Assembly (NCBI GenBank): GCA_946481735.1
Contig: CAMLOU010000043.1
Location: forward strand, 1 to 26,794
Source of the DNA: an uncultured Cellvibrio sp.
GTDB lineage: Bacteria > Pseudomonadota > Gammaproteobacteria > Pseudomonadales > Cellvibrionaceae
Length of the DNA stretch: 26,794 nucleotides
Direction of reading: 5' to 3'
Shown here: piece after piece, positions 8,330 to 15,259 of the stretch
Position numbering within the stretch: position 1 is the stretch's first letter
Layout: every line of letters begins with the position of its first letter
Translations under genes and position numbers: made by a program
Notes under the pieces: model-generated
What the model was told of the DNA's origin: nothing
What the model saw: only the letters and a program-made list of their open reading frames with translations
Database searches by the model: none

Positions 8330-9157
8330 ATGAGTCATGTTTCCAACAGTCCCTTGGGCCAACAGACGCAGTATGTTTCTGTTTATACCCCCGAATTGTT
8401 ATTTCCTATTCCACGCGGGGCTTCCCGTGAGTCGTTGTTACTCAGTAGTGACACACTACCGTTTTATGGGGTGGATCTGTGGACGGGTTATGAGCTTTCC
8501 TGGTTGGATGAGCGAGGCAAACCGATAGTTGCTATTGCTGAGTTTCGGATTCCCTGTACCAGCCATGCAATCGTGGAATCCAAGTCGTTTAAGTTGTATT
8601 TAAACTCCTTTAATCAGACGCGTTTCCCGGGTGTTAAAGAGGTCTGTGCGCTGCTGGAAAAAGATTTATCCGCAGCGGTAGGAGATACCGTTGCGGTTTC
8701 CCTCAAGCCGATATCGGAAGGGGTAGTGTGCGATGTAAGTTCATTGGATGGCCTTTGCCTTGATGACCTGCCGGTAACCATCGACACCTATCACCCTTCA
8801 CCGGATTTATTGCATGTTCATACGGGGACTCATGTCAGCGAGACACTGGTGAGCCATTTATTAAAGAGTAATTGTCCAGTCACCGGTCAACCGGATTGGG
8901 CGAGTGTGCAGGTTCGTTATACTGGCGCACAGATTGATCACGAAGGTTTGCTGCGCTATATCGTTTCATTTCGCGAGCATCAGGATTTTCATGAGCACTG
9001 TGTCGAGCGGATGTTTGTGGATATTATGGCGCGTTGCCAGCCGCAACGCTTGAGTGTATACGCACGCTATACGCGGCGGGGCGGTCTGGATATCAATCCG
9101 TTCCGTACAACAGAGCCAACCGAACAGCCGGCCTCGGTGCGGCTGGTCCGTCAATAG
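8330..9157 (+). CDS. queF: NADPH-dependent 7-cyano-7-deazaguanine reductase QueF
   Basis: A 275-residue QueF of the long, two-domain type. It reduces the nitrile of preQ0 to the amine of preQ1 in queuosine biosynthesis, a modification of tRNAs with GUN anticodons. The QueF signature ESKSFKLYLNSFNQTRF is at about 83-99. The catalytic cysteine C182 and proton-donor aspartate D189 keep the seven-residue spacing known for the E. coli enzyme (CPVTGQPDW). The NADPH/substrate region DFHEHCVERMF is near 222-232. The start lies 20 bases after yadH, with only a weak GGA upstream, consistent with an operon end position. It converges on the cyclase gene with 8 bases between them. Confidence 0.95.
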   Translation: MSHVSNSPLGQQTQYVSVYTPELLFPIPRGASRESLLLSSDTLPFYGVDLWTGYELSWLDERGKPIVAIAEFRIPCTSHAIVESKSFKLYLNSFNQTRFPGVKEVCALLEKDLSAAVGDTVAVSLKPISEGVVCDVSSLDGLCLDDLPVTIDTYHPSPDLLHVHTGTHVSETLVSHLLKSNCPVTGQPDWASVQVRYTGAQIDHEGLLRYIVSFREHQDFHEHCVERMFVDIMARCQPQRLSVYARYTRRGGLDINPFRTTEPTEQPASVRLVRQ

Positions 9158-9165
9158 GCCCAGCT

Positions 9166-10548
9166 CTAGACAATGACTTTGTCGCGCAGGCGATCTGCGG
9201 CTTTTTCGAGGGAGTCAATCACTTTTTCTTTATCGTAATTGCGGATTTTGTCGAGGTCCAGGTACATGGAGAATCCTTCTGCACGCTCCTCAAAATAGCT
9301 TTGGTTTCTGCCCAGTTCCTTACGGAAATCCACAACCTGGTACACCTTGACCGGCAGAGCAAACCCTTTTACCTGAATCTCACCCTTGTCGCGGCACATG
9401 ATCGAGTCTTTCACTAACGACCAGGTTTCATGGGAGATAAGGATTTCATCCGGATCGGCTGCGGATTCAAGACGACTGGCCAGATTCACCTGGGTGCCGA
9501 GCACAGTGTAGTCGAGGTGGCTGGAGGTACCGAAGGTGCCTACCGTGCAAAAACCGGTATTGATACCCATCCGAATCTGTAACGGTTTTTTTATGCCTTG
9601 ATTAAACCATTCCAGTTGCAATGACTTCATTTTCTTCTTCATCGCGATTGCCATGGACACACAGCGCAGGCAATCGGCTTTAATCCCCTGGCTGTTGCTA
9701 TCGCCATACAACACCATGATCGCATCACCCATAAACTTATCGATGGTGCCGCCGTAGTGGGTCACTATCTTGGACATCTCGGTCAGATAGTGGTTGAGCA
9801 AATCGGTAAGTGCTTCGGCTTCCATCTCTTCTGAAAGTTGACTGAAATCCTTGATGTCAGAAAAAAACACACTGATTTTTTTTCGTTCGGCCTGGAGTGT
9901 TTCATCGCGGCCTTGATTGATGGCCTTCCAGACGGTAGGCGGGAGATAACGGGAGAGTTTGTAGGCGCGAATCTTGTGCCACTTTTGTTCGTTTTCCAGT
10001 TGTTTCTGACTCATGACCAGTTTGCGAAACCGTTGGTGCATATACACGGCATGAACGAGGAAATAACAGACAATGCCGATCAGGCTGGCCGCGCTGATTT
10101 GAACACTGGTGCTGAGTATCAATTGCGGCTTGTGTAACAACAGGCTGACCAGAACGCCGGCTGCAAAGGCGGCGTTATCTTCCATCCAGCGCCGAATCCC
10201 CCCGCTGAGCAAGGCGTTGAATTGGATAATGGTCAGGAACAGGACGCAGGGCAGAATACTGAAGTTAATCAAGCTCAACACCAGGCCAATCAGGCCGGCA
10301 TCCACATAGGATAGCCAGCGCAGTAAGCTCACGGTGAATTCCGGAGGGCGTTTATGGGTAAAGTGGTAGGTGGCATAGGGGTAAATCAGCAAAAGAACAA
10401 TGACAACCACATATAAAGGATTGATCTGCTCCCAATTGGTATGAGATGCCAGGGTGCCCGCCGCGGCAAAGCAAATGAGTGCACGGAAATAATACTGCTG
10501 TAAGGGTGACTCGGTGTGGGCATTCATAGGGGGAGTCTTGTTGTTCAT
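9166..10548 (-). CDS. cyaB: Class III adenylate cyclase with MASE2-type membrane domain (CyaB-like)
   Basis: A 460-residue membrane cyclase. Residues 17-170 hold about six hydrophobic segments resembling the MASE2 sensor domain of Pseudomonas aeruginosa CyaB. A helical linker (about 171-222) leads to a catalytic domain at 223-408. The active-site set is complete: metal-binding D231 and D275, adenine-specifying K271 (DKFMGD) with T348 (YTVLG), and transition-state N355 and R359. Lys with Thr is the class IIIb adenylate pattern, so cAMP is the expected product rather than cGMP. About 50 residues follow the cyclase domain and are charged and helical. The ATG at 10548 has poor ribosome-binding sequence; M8 is an alternative. 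It is on the same strand as the coiled-coil gene, 170 bases downstream of it. Confidence 0.9.
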   Translation of the reverse strand: MNNKTPPMNAHTESPLQQYYFRALICFAAAGTLASHTNWEQINPLYVVVIVLLLIYPYATYHFTHKRPPEFTVSLLRWLSYVDAGLIGLVLSLINFSILPCVLFLTIIQFNALLSGGIRRWMEDNAAFAAGVLVSLLLHKPQLILSTSVQISAASLIGIVCYFLVHAVYMHQRFRKLVMSQKQLENEQKWHKIRAYKLSRYLPPTVWKAINQGRDETLQAERKKISVFFSDIKDFSQLSEEMEAEALTDLLNHYLTEMSKIVTHYGGTIDKFMGDAIMVLYGDSNSQGIKADCLRCVSMAIAMKKKMKSLQLEWFNQGIKKPLQIRMGINTGFCTVGTFGTSSHLDYTVLGTQVNLASRLESAADPDEILISHETWSLVKDSIMCRDKGEIQVKGFALPVKVYQVVDFRKELGRNQSYFEERAEGFSMYLDLDKIRNYDKEKVIDSLEKAADRLRDKVIV

Positions 10549-10718
10549 TTGTTATAAAAAACCTTAAGTTTATGCCGCCGATAAATAGCCGTCCCTAAAG
10601 CAAAGATTGTTCCTCAACAAATTTATGTAAAGGCTTGGTATTAAACGTTTTTTCACGACAAAAGTCTATTGCCGGAGAATGCCAAATCCCGCTTATGGCA
10701 TGGCATTCAACTTTGCAT

Positions 10719-11972
10719 CTACCGTTTGAGCCTTAACTGCAGATATTTCTCTTCCAGTTCTGCGTATTGGGTTTGCAGGATCAGATGATCGGCCTGAAGG
10801 CTTTTCAGTGCTTCTGCCGCCTTCGCACCGGCATTTTCCGACAAGGTGCGTTTCAATTTGTCGTTCTCCTGCTCCAGTTCAATAATGCTGGTCATCAAGG
10901 TTTTACTCTCAAAAGCAAAATTGTGTAACAGCTCTCTCATACGTTGATTTTCTTCTTCTGCGAATTGAGTTTTTTCCAGCAGTTGTTCTCGTTGGTGTAA
11001 TTTTTCCTGGGAGTTTTTTAATTCGTCCTCTATCAGCTTCACGCAGGTTTCGGCCTCCTGCACAAAACGAATTTGCCGCTGTAGTTGTTGTTGCAGATCC
11101 TGGATCGCCACTTCTTTTTCTTCTGCTGTTTTGGCGTCCTCTAATTTGCGTTGCAATTGGTTGATGATCCGGTGTTGGTCAACGGCGACATTGCGCAGTT
11201 TTATAATTTCATTGGCGATGCTGGAATCCGGTCGGTGAGTATGTGTATTTTTGTAGAGTACGGCGGGATTTTTCTCGAGCGTCTGGCGGCCGGTAATCAT
11301 GCTTTGATGCACGTCCTGATAGACGCTGTGGTAGCGATCAAGCAAATCGTTGAAATAGGCTTTATCTTCAACACTCTCGGCCATGTCGGACAGCTTTTGA
11401 TGGTAGTCCTGTGCTTTTTCCTGGGCTTCTTGCCATTGCCGTTCAAGGTCAAAAAACAACTGTTTGAATTTTTCCAGGTTCTCAATCCGTTTCTTGCAAT
11501 TTGCCAATTCGGTTTCCAGCCCTTGTGTATCTGTCTGGCGGGTTAACAGGCTGGATAATTGTTGTTCCAGATAATCCCAGCGTACCAGCGGTTTGTTACC
11601 GTCAAAGGTAACTGCCGACTCTTCTGTTATCAGAAAATGATGCCGCAGGGCCAGGATTTTTTGCATCGCTGGCGCCTCCGGCGATTGCTCCAGCGTAATC
11701 TGATTATCCCCTGCGATCTGCTGATACTGGCTTCGCGTGATGTCCAGCTGCCGGGAGATGTGTTCGCGGTAAGTGTGGCTGTCTGTTATCGATGTTTGAG
11801 GGATGGTCGGTGCTGGTTTGGGCTGGCTGCTCGATAACTCGCGCAGTTTTTCCTGTTGGCGGTTGACCAGCTTCCTTTGGTTGCGGACATAAAACAAAAG
11901 AAATACGCATAACAGCGTAAGCAGAAGGTAGACCTCCAGAGCCGCTATAAGAATGTAATTAGATACCTGCAT
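10719..11972 (-). CDS. Membrane-anchored long coiled-coil protein, 417 aa
   Basis: Unrecognised protein with one N-terminal membrane segment (about residues 6-28, ending LLFYV) followed by basic residues, then a long Gln/Glu/Leu-rich region. Heptad-like coiled coil is evident at about 150-220 and again from 255 almost to the end. The composition resembles SMC/kinesin-like coiled coils but no ATPase head is present. The predicted topology is an inner-membrane anchor with a cytoplasmic rod. The ATG at 11972 is preferred over the open frame to 12035 because the membrane segment follows immediately and GAGAA lies upstream. It shares its strand with the cyaB-like gene. A structural or scaffold role is only inference from the architecture. 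Confidence 0.75.
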   Translation of the reverse strand: MQVSNYILIAALEVYLLLTLLCVFLLFYVRNQRKLVNRQQEKLRELSSSQPKPAPTIPQTSITDSHTYREHISRQLDITRSQYQQIAGDNQITLEQSPEAPAMQKILALRHHFLITEESAVTFDGNKPLVRWDYLEQQLSSLLTRQTDTQGLETELANCKKRIENLEKFKQLFFDLERQWQEAQEKAQDYHQKLSDMAESVEDKAYFNDLLDRYHSVYQDVHQSMITGRQTLEKNPAVLYKNTHTHRPDSSIANEIIKLRNVAVDQHRIINQLQRKLEDAKTAEEKEVAIQDLQQQLQRQIRFVQEAETCVKLIEDELKNSQEKLHQREQLLEKTQFAEEENQRMRELLHNFAFESKTLMTSIIELEQENDKLKRTLSENAGAKAAEALKSLQADHLILQTQYAELEEKYLQLRLKR

Positions 11973-12070
11973 GGGTATTCTCGGTAGTCTTTGACCGACG
12001 CACTGGCATGAATATAAGCCTTTCGTTCGTGTCATTGAGTATGGTACAGCCTTCTCTTATATGCGAGTCG

Positions 12071-12099
12071 CTGGATACTTCCAGATGTGCTGATACAAT
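12071..12099 (+). promoter_or_regulatory. Candidate promoter of the nitroreductase gene
   Basis: An extended -10 element TGATACAAT (TACAAT at 12094-12099) follows a partial -35 CTGGAT (12071-12076) at 17 bases. It would give a leader of roughly 22 bases before the ATG at 12128. A second candidate, TTGAGT (12035) with TATATG (12058), also with a 17-base spacer, lies further upstream. Confidence 0.5.
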
Positions 12100-12127
12100 C
12101 GGCGTTTTTTCAGTTGAGGGGGTCAAT

Positions 12128-12691
12128 ATGAATGCGTTGGACGCACTTCATCAGCGTGTTTCTGTCAGTAAGCTGACCGCACCTGCACCGAATGCAGAGC
12201 AGCGCGAAGCGATATGTAAAGCCGCGTTGCGCGCTGCTGATCATGGTCAGATGCGTCCATGGCGTTTTCTGGTGGTGGAGGGAGAGGGGCTAACTGCATT
12301 GGGCGAGCTTTTTTGTGCCGCTGCCATGGGCGATGACCCGGGCCTTCTGCCGGAGGTGCAGGATTCCTATCGCAAGATGCCGCATCGGGCGCCGATGATT
12401 ATGGTGGTAATTGCCTCCTGCCAGATCAATCCCAAGGTGCCGGAGATTGAGCAGCTCATCTCGGCTGGCGCAGCGGCACAGAACATGATAACCGCTGCTT
12501 ATGCGCTGGGTCTTGGTGCTATATGGAAAACCGGTGCCATGGCATACCATCCCGAAGTTAAACGTGGGCTGGGTTTGCGGGAGAACGAACACATCATAGG
12601 CTACCTTTATATGGGTACACCGGCCAGTCCTTTGGGTAAAGCGCATCCGCGTCCGACTAGCGAATTTTTTGCCAATTGGCCCGCGCAATAA
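12128..12691 (+). CDS. ydjA: YdjA-like nitroreductase
   Basis: A 187-residue FMN-dependent nitroreductase-fold protein. The order of conserved elements follows E. coli YdjA: MNALDALHQRVSVSKL at the N-terminus, MRPWRF at 42-47, KVPEIEQ in the middle, LGAIWKTGA and the final YLYMGTP. YdjA-type enzymes are small, poorly active members of the family; the physiological substrate is unknown. The ATG at 12128 is preferred over the upstream open frame (to 12008) because a strong GAGGGGG lies about 6 bases before it and homologues begin here. It is divergent from the coiled-coil gene. Confidence 0.87.
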   Translation: MNALDALHQRVSVSKLTAPAPNAEQREAICKAALRAADHGQMRPWRFLVVEGEGLTALGELFCAAAMGDDPGLLPEVQDSYRKMPHRAPMIMVVIASCQINPKVPEIEQLISAGAAAQNMITAAYALGLGAIWKTGAMAYHPEVKRGLGLRENEHIIGYLYMGTPASPLGKAHPRPTSEFFANWPAQ

Positions 12692-12693
12692 GA

Positions 12694-12729
12694 TTGCGTT
12701 TAATAAATCACTTGTGTACATTAGCGCCC
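12694..12729 (+). promoter_or_regulatory. Promoter of tRNA-Ser(GGA)
   Basis: TTGCGT (12694-12699) and TACATT (12717-12722) are spaced by 17 bases and followed by a GC-rich discriminator AGCGCCCC. This is the same arrangement as the other two tRNA promoters in the window. The -35 begins just after the nitroreductase stop codon. Confidence 0.75.
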
Positions 12730-12778
12730 CTTCGAGAAACCCCTGATGGGGCGGTAACGAGCACGTAAAAGTGTTTAC

Positions 12779-12866
12779 GGTGAGGTGTCCGAGTGGCCGA
12801 AGGAGCACGCCTGGAAAGTGTGTATATCGCAAGGTATCGAGGGTTCGACTCCCTCCCTCACCGCCA
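12779..12866 (+). tRNA. tRNA-Ser (GGA)
   Basis: An 88-base class II tRNA with long variable arm and encoded CCA. The acceptor stem GGTGAGG pairs with CCTCACC, the discriminator is G, and the anticodon GGA lies in the loop CTGGAAA. The length equals that of E. coli tRNA-Ser(GGA). Confidence 0.97.
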
Positions 12867-12870
12867 TATT

Positions 12871-12898
12871 AAAAAAGCCCGGCTAGTCCGGGCTTTTT
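12871..12898 (+). terminator. Rho-independent terminator after tRNA-Ser
   Basis: The stem AGCCCGG (12876-12882) pairs with CCGGGCT (12888-12894) around a 5-base loop and is followed by a T-run. The preceding A-run makes it symmetric, so it could also act on minus-strand transcripts. Confidence 0.93.
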
Positions 12899-13024
12899 CA
12901 TTTATGCGAACTGGTAGTGCGGCATGAAGTGATTAATGTTTGCCCATCTTGTTCAATAAGTCGCAGCTTATGGAAGTTATTGAAAAAGATAAGAAAAGTT
13001 TTCCTCTCTTTCGTGATGAAAAGC

Positions 13025-13060
13025 TTGACTCCCCTAAATCGGATCACTAATATACGCGCC
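13025..13060 (+). promoter_or_regulatory. Promoter of tRNA-Arg(ACG)
   Basis: TTGACT (13025-13030) and TAATAT (13048-13053) are separated by 17 bases, with the discriminator ACGCGCC after them. The tRNA begins about 10 bases after the predicted start site. Confidence 0.85.
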
Positions 13061-13070
13061 TCCAAACAAC

Positions 13071-13147
13071 GCACTCGTAGCTCAGCTGGATAGAGTACTC
13101 GGCTACGAACCGAGCGGTCGGAGGTTCGAATCCTCCCGAGTGCGCCA
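13071..13147 (+). tRNA. tRNA-Arg (ACG)
   Basis: A 77-base cloverleaf with encoded CCA. The acceptor stem GCACTCG pairs with CGAGTGC, and the anticodon stem CTCGG/CCGAG holds the loop CTACGAA with anticodon ACG, whose A34 is normally edited to inosine by TadA. From the D-arm through the T-arm it matches E. coli tRNA-Arg(ACG) almost exactly. Confidence 0.97.
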
Positions 13148-13156
13148 TACAAAACA

Positions 13157-13187
13157 AAGGCTTAGCTGACACAGCTAGGCCTTTTTT
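13157..13187 (+). terminator. Rho-independent terminator after tRNA-Arg
   Basis: A 12-pair stem with one G-U (13157-13168 with 13172-13183) has a 3-base loop and ends in TTTTTT. Confidence 0.93.
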
Positions 13188-13303
13188 ATTTTTGGGATAA
13201 AAATTCGGGGTAAAAAATAAAGTAGAAAAATTCTTCTACTTTCTGGCAGACAATGCCGCGTTAAATCATTACAATTTGCTCATTCAGCGCGATAACGATA
13301 ATA

Positions 13304-13336
13304 AAAGCTCATCCCGTCAGGGGTGGGCTTTTTTTA
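13304..13336. terminator. Terminator-like hairpin, possibly bidirectional, downstream of dusC
   Basis: AGCTCATCCC pairs with GGGGTGGGCT using G-U pairs and is followed by seven T on plus. On minus it is followed by TTTTATT. It may end dusC transcripts about 200 bases past the stop codon, or an unannotated short plus-strand RNA. Confidence 0.7.
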
Positions 13337-13534
13337 TGCCTGTTACTTGTGCTGACATCCCTTCGTTGAGTAGTTGATGTGGAGTGTGCGAATGTTTCCT
13401 TTATTGCAGTTGATGGTATTGAATCATCGAGTCATCAGCAGGGGTAAGATGACGGGGTTTTTAAATATAGAAGGGAAACGTGCGGACGGTTTTTGGTTCT
13501 AGTCGCACGATGTACTGTTAGCTGCCGGAAGATT

Positions 13535-14536
13535 TCAAAGCACTTCGGTATCCATCGCCACATGCTGCTGTTTCGCTTGATGATTTTTGGGCAACACTTC
13601 AGCAAACGCTTGTTCGATGGCAGCAGGCTCCCGCTCCCGTTTTATGCGCTCAAAAAATGCTTCCGCTTGAGGGTATTGCAGACGCAGGTACATGAGCCAT
13701 TGCTTGATCCGGTTACCGCAGTTTTTTTCCAGGTAGCGGGGTCTGGTTTGTTGGTAATAATCGTACAGCAAGCTGCATATGTCGCCCCAGGAAAGAGGGC
13801 GATAGTCTTCGCCCTGTACGTCTGCCTTGATGCGCCTGGCCAGGTCCGGGCATGCGAGCAGCCCACGCCCCAGCATCACATCGTCGCAGCCGGATTGTTC
13901 GCGACAGCGATGGTAATCCGCCACGTTCCAGATCTCTCCATTTGCAACGACCGGTATAGCCAGGTGTTGGCGTATGTCGGCGATATATTCCCAATAGGCC
14001 GGCGGCTTATAGCCATCTGCCTTGGAGCGGGCATGGACGGTCAGCTCATTGGCGCCGGCATCGGCAACAGCGAGCGCATTATCCAGATAACTGTTGCGAT
14101 CATCGTAGCCCAGGCGGATTTTCGCGGAGACAGGAATCTCCGCTGGAACCGCATCGCGTACCGCTTTGATGATGTGATATACCCGATCCGGCTGGCGCAA
14201 GAGGCAGGCACCGCCATCGCTCTTGTTAACGGTTTTGGCCGGGCAGCCGAAGTTGAGGTCAATCGATTTGGCGCCGGCGCGTACTGCCTCTATGGCGTTG
14301 ATCGCCATTGGCTCCGGTTTGCCACCCAATAATTGCAGCTTTACCGGAATACCGCTCGGGGTTAAGCAGTGCTGCTCGATCTCGGGCGCAAAACGGAAAA
14401 ATACCTTGTATGGCAGGACTTGCTCGGTCACGCGGACAAATTCTGTTACACAGCCGTCCAGTCCACCGATGCGTGTGAGCAGGTCTCTTACGTGGTGGTC
14501 GACGACGCCCTCCATCGGGGCCAGCATAATTCTCAT
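13535..14536 (-). CDS. dusC: tRNA-dihydrouridine(16) synthase DusC
   Basis: A 333-residue flavoenzyme that uses NADPH to reduce a uridine of the tRNA D-loop. The N-terminus MRIMLAPMEGVVD is the FMN-binding start of the Dus TIM barrel. The catalytic cysteine is C98 in LNFGCPAKTVN, the E. coli DusC position. The K-x-R motif is in VSAKIRLG, and PVVANGEIW is the conserved barrel strand. The overall match from memory is to DusC rather than DusA or DusB, so position 16 is the expected target. It is convergent with the tRNA-Arg gene, which is probably incidental. A TAGAAT -10 on the minus strand (14591-14596) with a GC-rich discriminator may be its promoter. Confidence 0.93.
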   Translation of the reverse strand: MRIMLAPMEGVVDHHVRDLLTRIGGLDGCVTEFVRVTEQVLPYKVFFRFAPEIEQHCLTPSGIPVKLQLLGGKPEPMAINAIEAVRAGAKSIDLNFGCPAKTVNKSDGGACLLRQPDRVYHIIKAVRDAVPAEIPVSAKIRLGYDDRNSYLDNALAVADAGANELTVHARSKADGYKPPAYWEYIADIRQHLAIPVVANGEIWNVADYHRCREQSGCDDVMLGRGLLACPDLARRIKADVQGEDYRPLSWGDICSLLYDYYQQTRPRYLEKNCGNRIKQWLMYLRLQYPQAEAFFERIKREREPAAIEQAFAEVLPKNHQAKQQHVAMDTEVL

Positions 14537-14590
14537 GGGGTAGTGAATCTCGTTGCGTCTATATCAAAACCGCCGGAGCGAAGTGCGCGC

Positions 14591-14596
14591 ATTCTA
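14591..14596 (-). promoter_or_regulatory. Candidate -10 box for dusC
   Basis: On the minus strand TAGAAT is followed by GCGCGC, as in the tRNA promoters nearby, about 55 bases before the dusC ATG. No good -35 hexamer lies at 17 bases, so this is tentative. Confidence 0.35.
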
Positions 14597-14758
14597 CGCT
14601 GGATTGGGTGTGTGTGCAGGTGATTGGTTGATAAATAATCGCCGGGCGCAGTGGGAAAGCCGGGCCGGGACCCAAAAGTTTAGGTAAATGACTGAAGAAT
14701 AATAAAAAACGGGTTGTTCTTTTATGATCGCGAGGGAACAAAAAAGGGGGGAAACACA

Positions 14759-14916
14759 CGGGGCTTGGTTGCGGAGGTAGGGCAATCAAGCTACATTGTC
14801 GCCCCGCTCGCCTGCCGGGAGTGATTGTTCTTAACGCAATCGCGGCAGGATTCATGAATAATTCAGATAAATTCCCGCCATGTCGGGTCTCAATCTCTGC
14901 AACTTTCCATTGCAGA
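14759..14916 (+). promoter_or_regulatory. Structured 5' leader of the oad operon (candidate cis-regulatory RNA)
   Basis: Four successive stem-loops are visible. First, outer stem CGGGG/CCCCG (14759-14763 with 14802-14806) encloses an 8-pair hairpin (14764-14771 with 14783-14790, one G-U). Second, CCTGCC/GGCAGG (14811-14816 with 14844-14849) is topped by GTGATTG/CAATCGC (14821-14827 with 14837-14843). Third, CCCG/CGGG (14874-14877 with 14884-14887). Fourth, TCTGCAA/TTGCAGA (14896-14902 with 14910-14916). The last ends 8 bases before the purine-rich ribosome-binding site of oadG. I cannot match it to a riboswitch class I know. Confidence 0.45.
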
Positions 14917-14938
14917 CACAGGAAAAAGGGGCAATCAG

Positions 14939-15187
14939 ATGCAGGATTCATTGATGCAGCAGGGTGTTGACCTCATGCTTTATGGCATGGGTACTGTGGT
15001 GGTATTTCTCGCTATCCTGGTTGTTTTCACGACGCTGATGTCGCGCGTGGTCCAGCGTTTTTTCGCTGAGCCCGATGTTCAGGCCGCACCGGTCAGGATG
15101 GTTGAATCTGATCAGGGCAGGGTTGATGCGCGATTGTTGGCGGTTATTAAATCTGCCCTGGATCAGCACCGGGCGAAACGCCGTTAA
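14939..15187 (+). CDS. oadG: Oxaloacetate decarboxylase gamma subunit OadG
   Basis: An 82-residue protein with one N-terminal membrane segment (about residues 13-34, LMLYGMGTVVVFLAILVVFTTL-like) and a short polar, basic cytoplasmic tail. This is the architecture of OadG, which anchors the alpha subunit to the membrane beta subunit and assembles the Na+ pump. The start at 14939 follows AAAAAGGGG at good distance. It is the first gene of oadGAB; position and gene order confirm a sequence that is otherwise poorly conserved in the family. The zinc-binding His-rich tail of some OadG proteins is not present. Confidence 0.9.
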   Translation: MQDSLMQQGVDLMLYGMGTVVVFLAILVVFTTLMSRVVQRFFAEPDVQAAPVRMVESDQGRVDARLLAVIKSALDQHRAKRR

Positions 15188-15259
15188 GAGTCGTCCCGAT
15201 GCATTGGCGCTATCGTGCGCATAAACAGATAAGAAAACGAATAGAGAAAGGTAAGCACC

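Larger units (their letters stand above)
13148..13534. other. Intergenic region between tRNA-Arg and dusC
   Basis: About 390 bases. It holds the tRNA-Arg terminator, an AT-rich perfect inverted repeat (13219-13227 with 13234-13242), and a second terminator hairpin at 13304-13336 with no obvious gene before it. It also holds a weak 36-codon ORF (13392-13502) with GGAG upstream that I do not call as a gene. No further tRNA is visible. Confidence 0.6.
14537..14938. other. 402-base gap between dusC and oadG
   Basis: No convincing ORF is present on either strand. The left part would hold the dusC promoter. The right part (14759-14916) holds several stem-loops ahead of oadG, listed separately. A clear sigma-70 promoter for the oad operon is not visible; AT-rich stretches near 14695-14730 are possible. 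Confidence 0.6.

Noticed and set aside
10677..10708. GAATGCCA/TGGCATTC inverted repeat just past the coiled-coil gene
   Set aside because: An 8-bp stem with a 16-base loop and no T-run after it on the minus strand. It might aid termination but cannot be called.
12898..13152. 84-codon minus-strand ORF beginning MYGALGRIRTSDRS
   Set aside because: It is the antisense of tRNA-Arg and its promoter. This peptide string is a well-known false gene call over tRNA-Arg.
13392..13502. 36-codon plus-strand ORF with GGAG upstream
   Set aside because: The composition is unremarkable, it lies between a terminator and the convergent dusC end, and no promoter is seen. Kept only as a remote possibility.
13493..14332. 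279-codon plus-strand ORF
   Set aside because: It lies opposite dusC, whose family match and catalytic cysteine are clear. No start signal and no recognisable protein.
14537..14758. Possible named riboswitch or leader peptide in the left part of the oadG gap
   Set aside because: I found no recognisable riboswitch core here and the short ORFs (for example an 18-codon one from 14724) have no supporting start signal.
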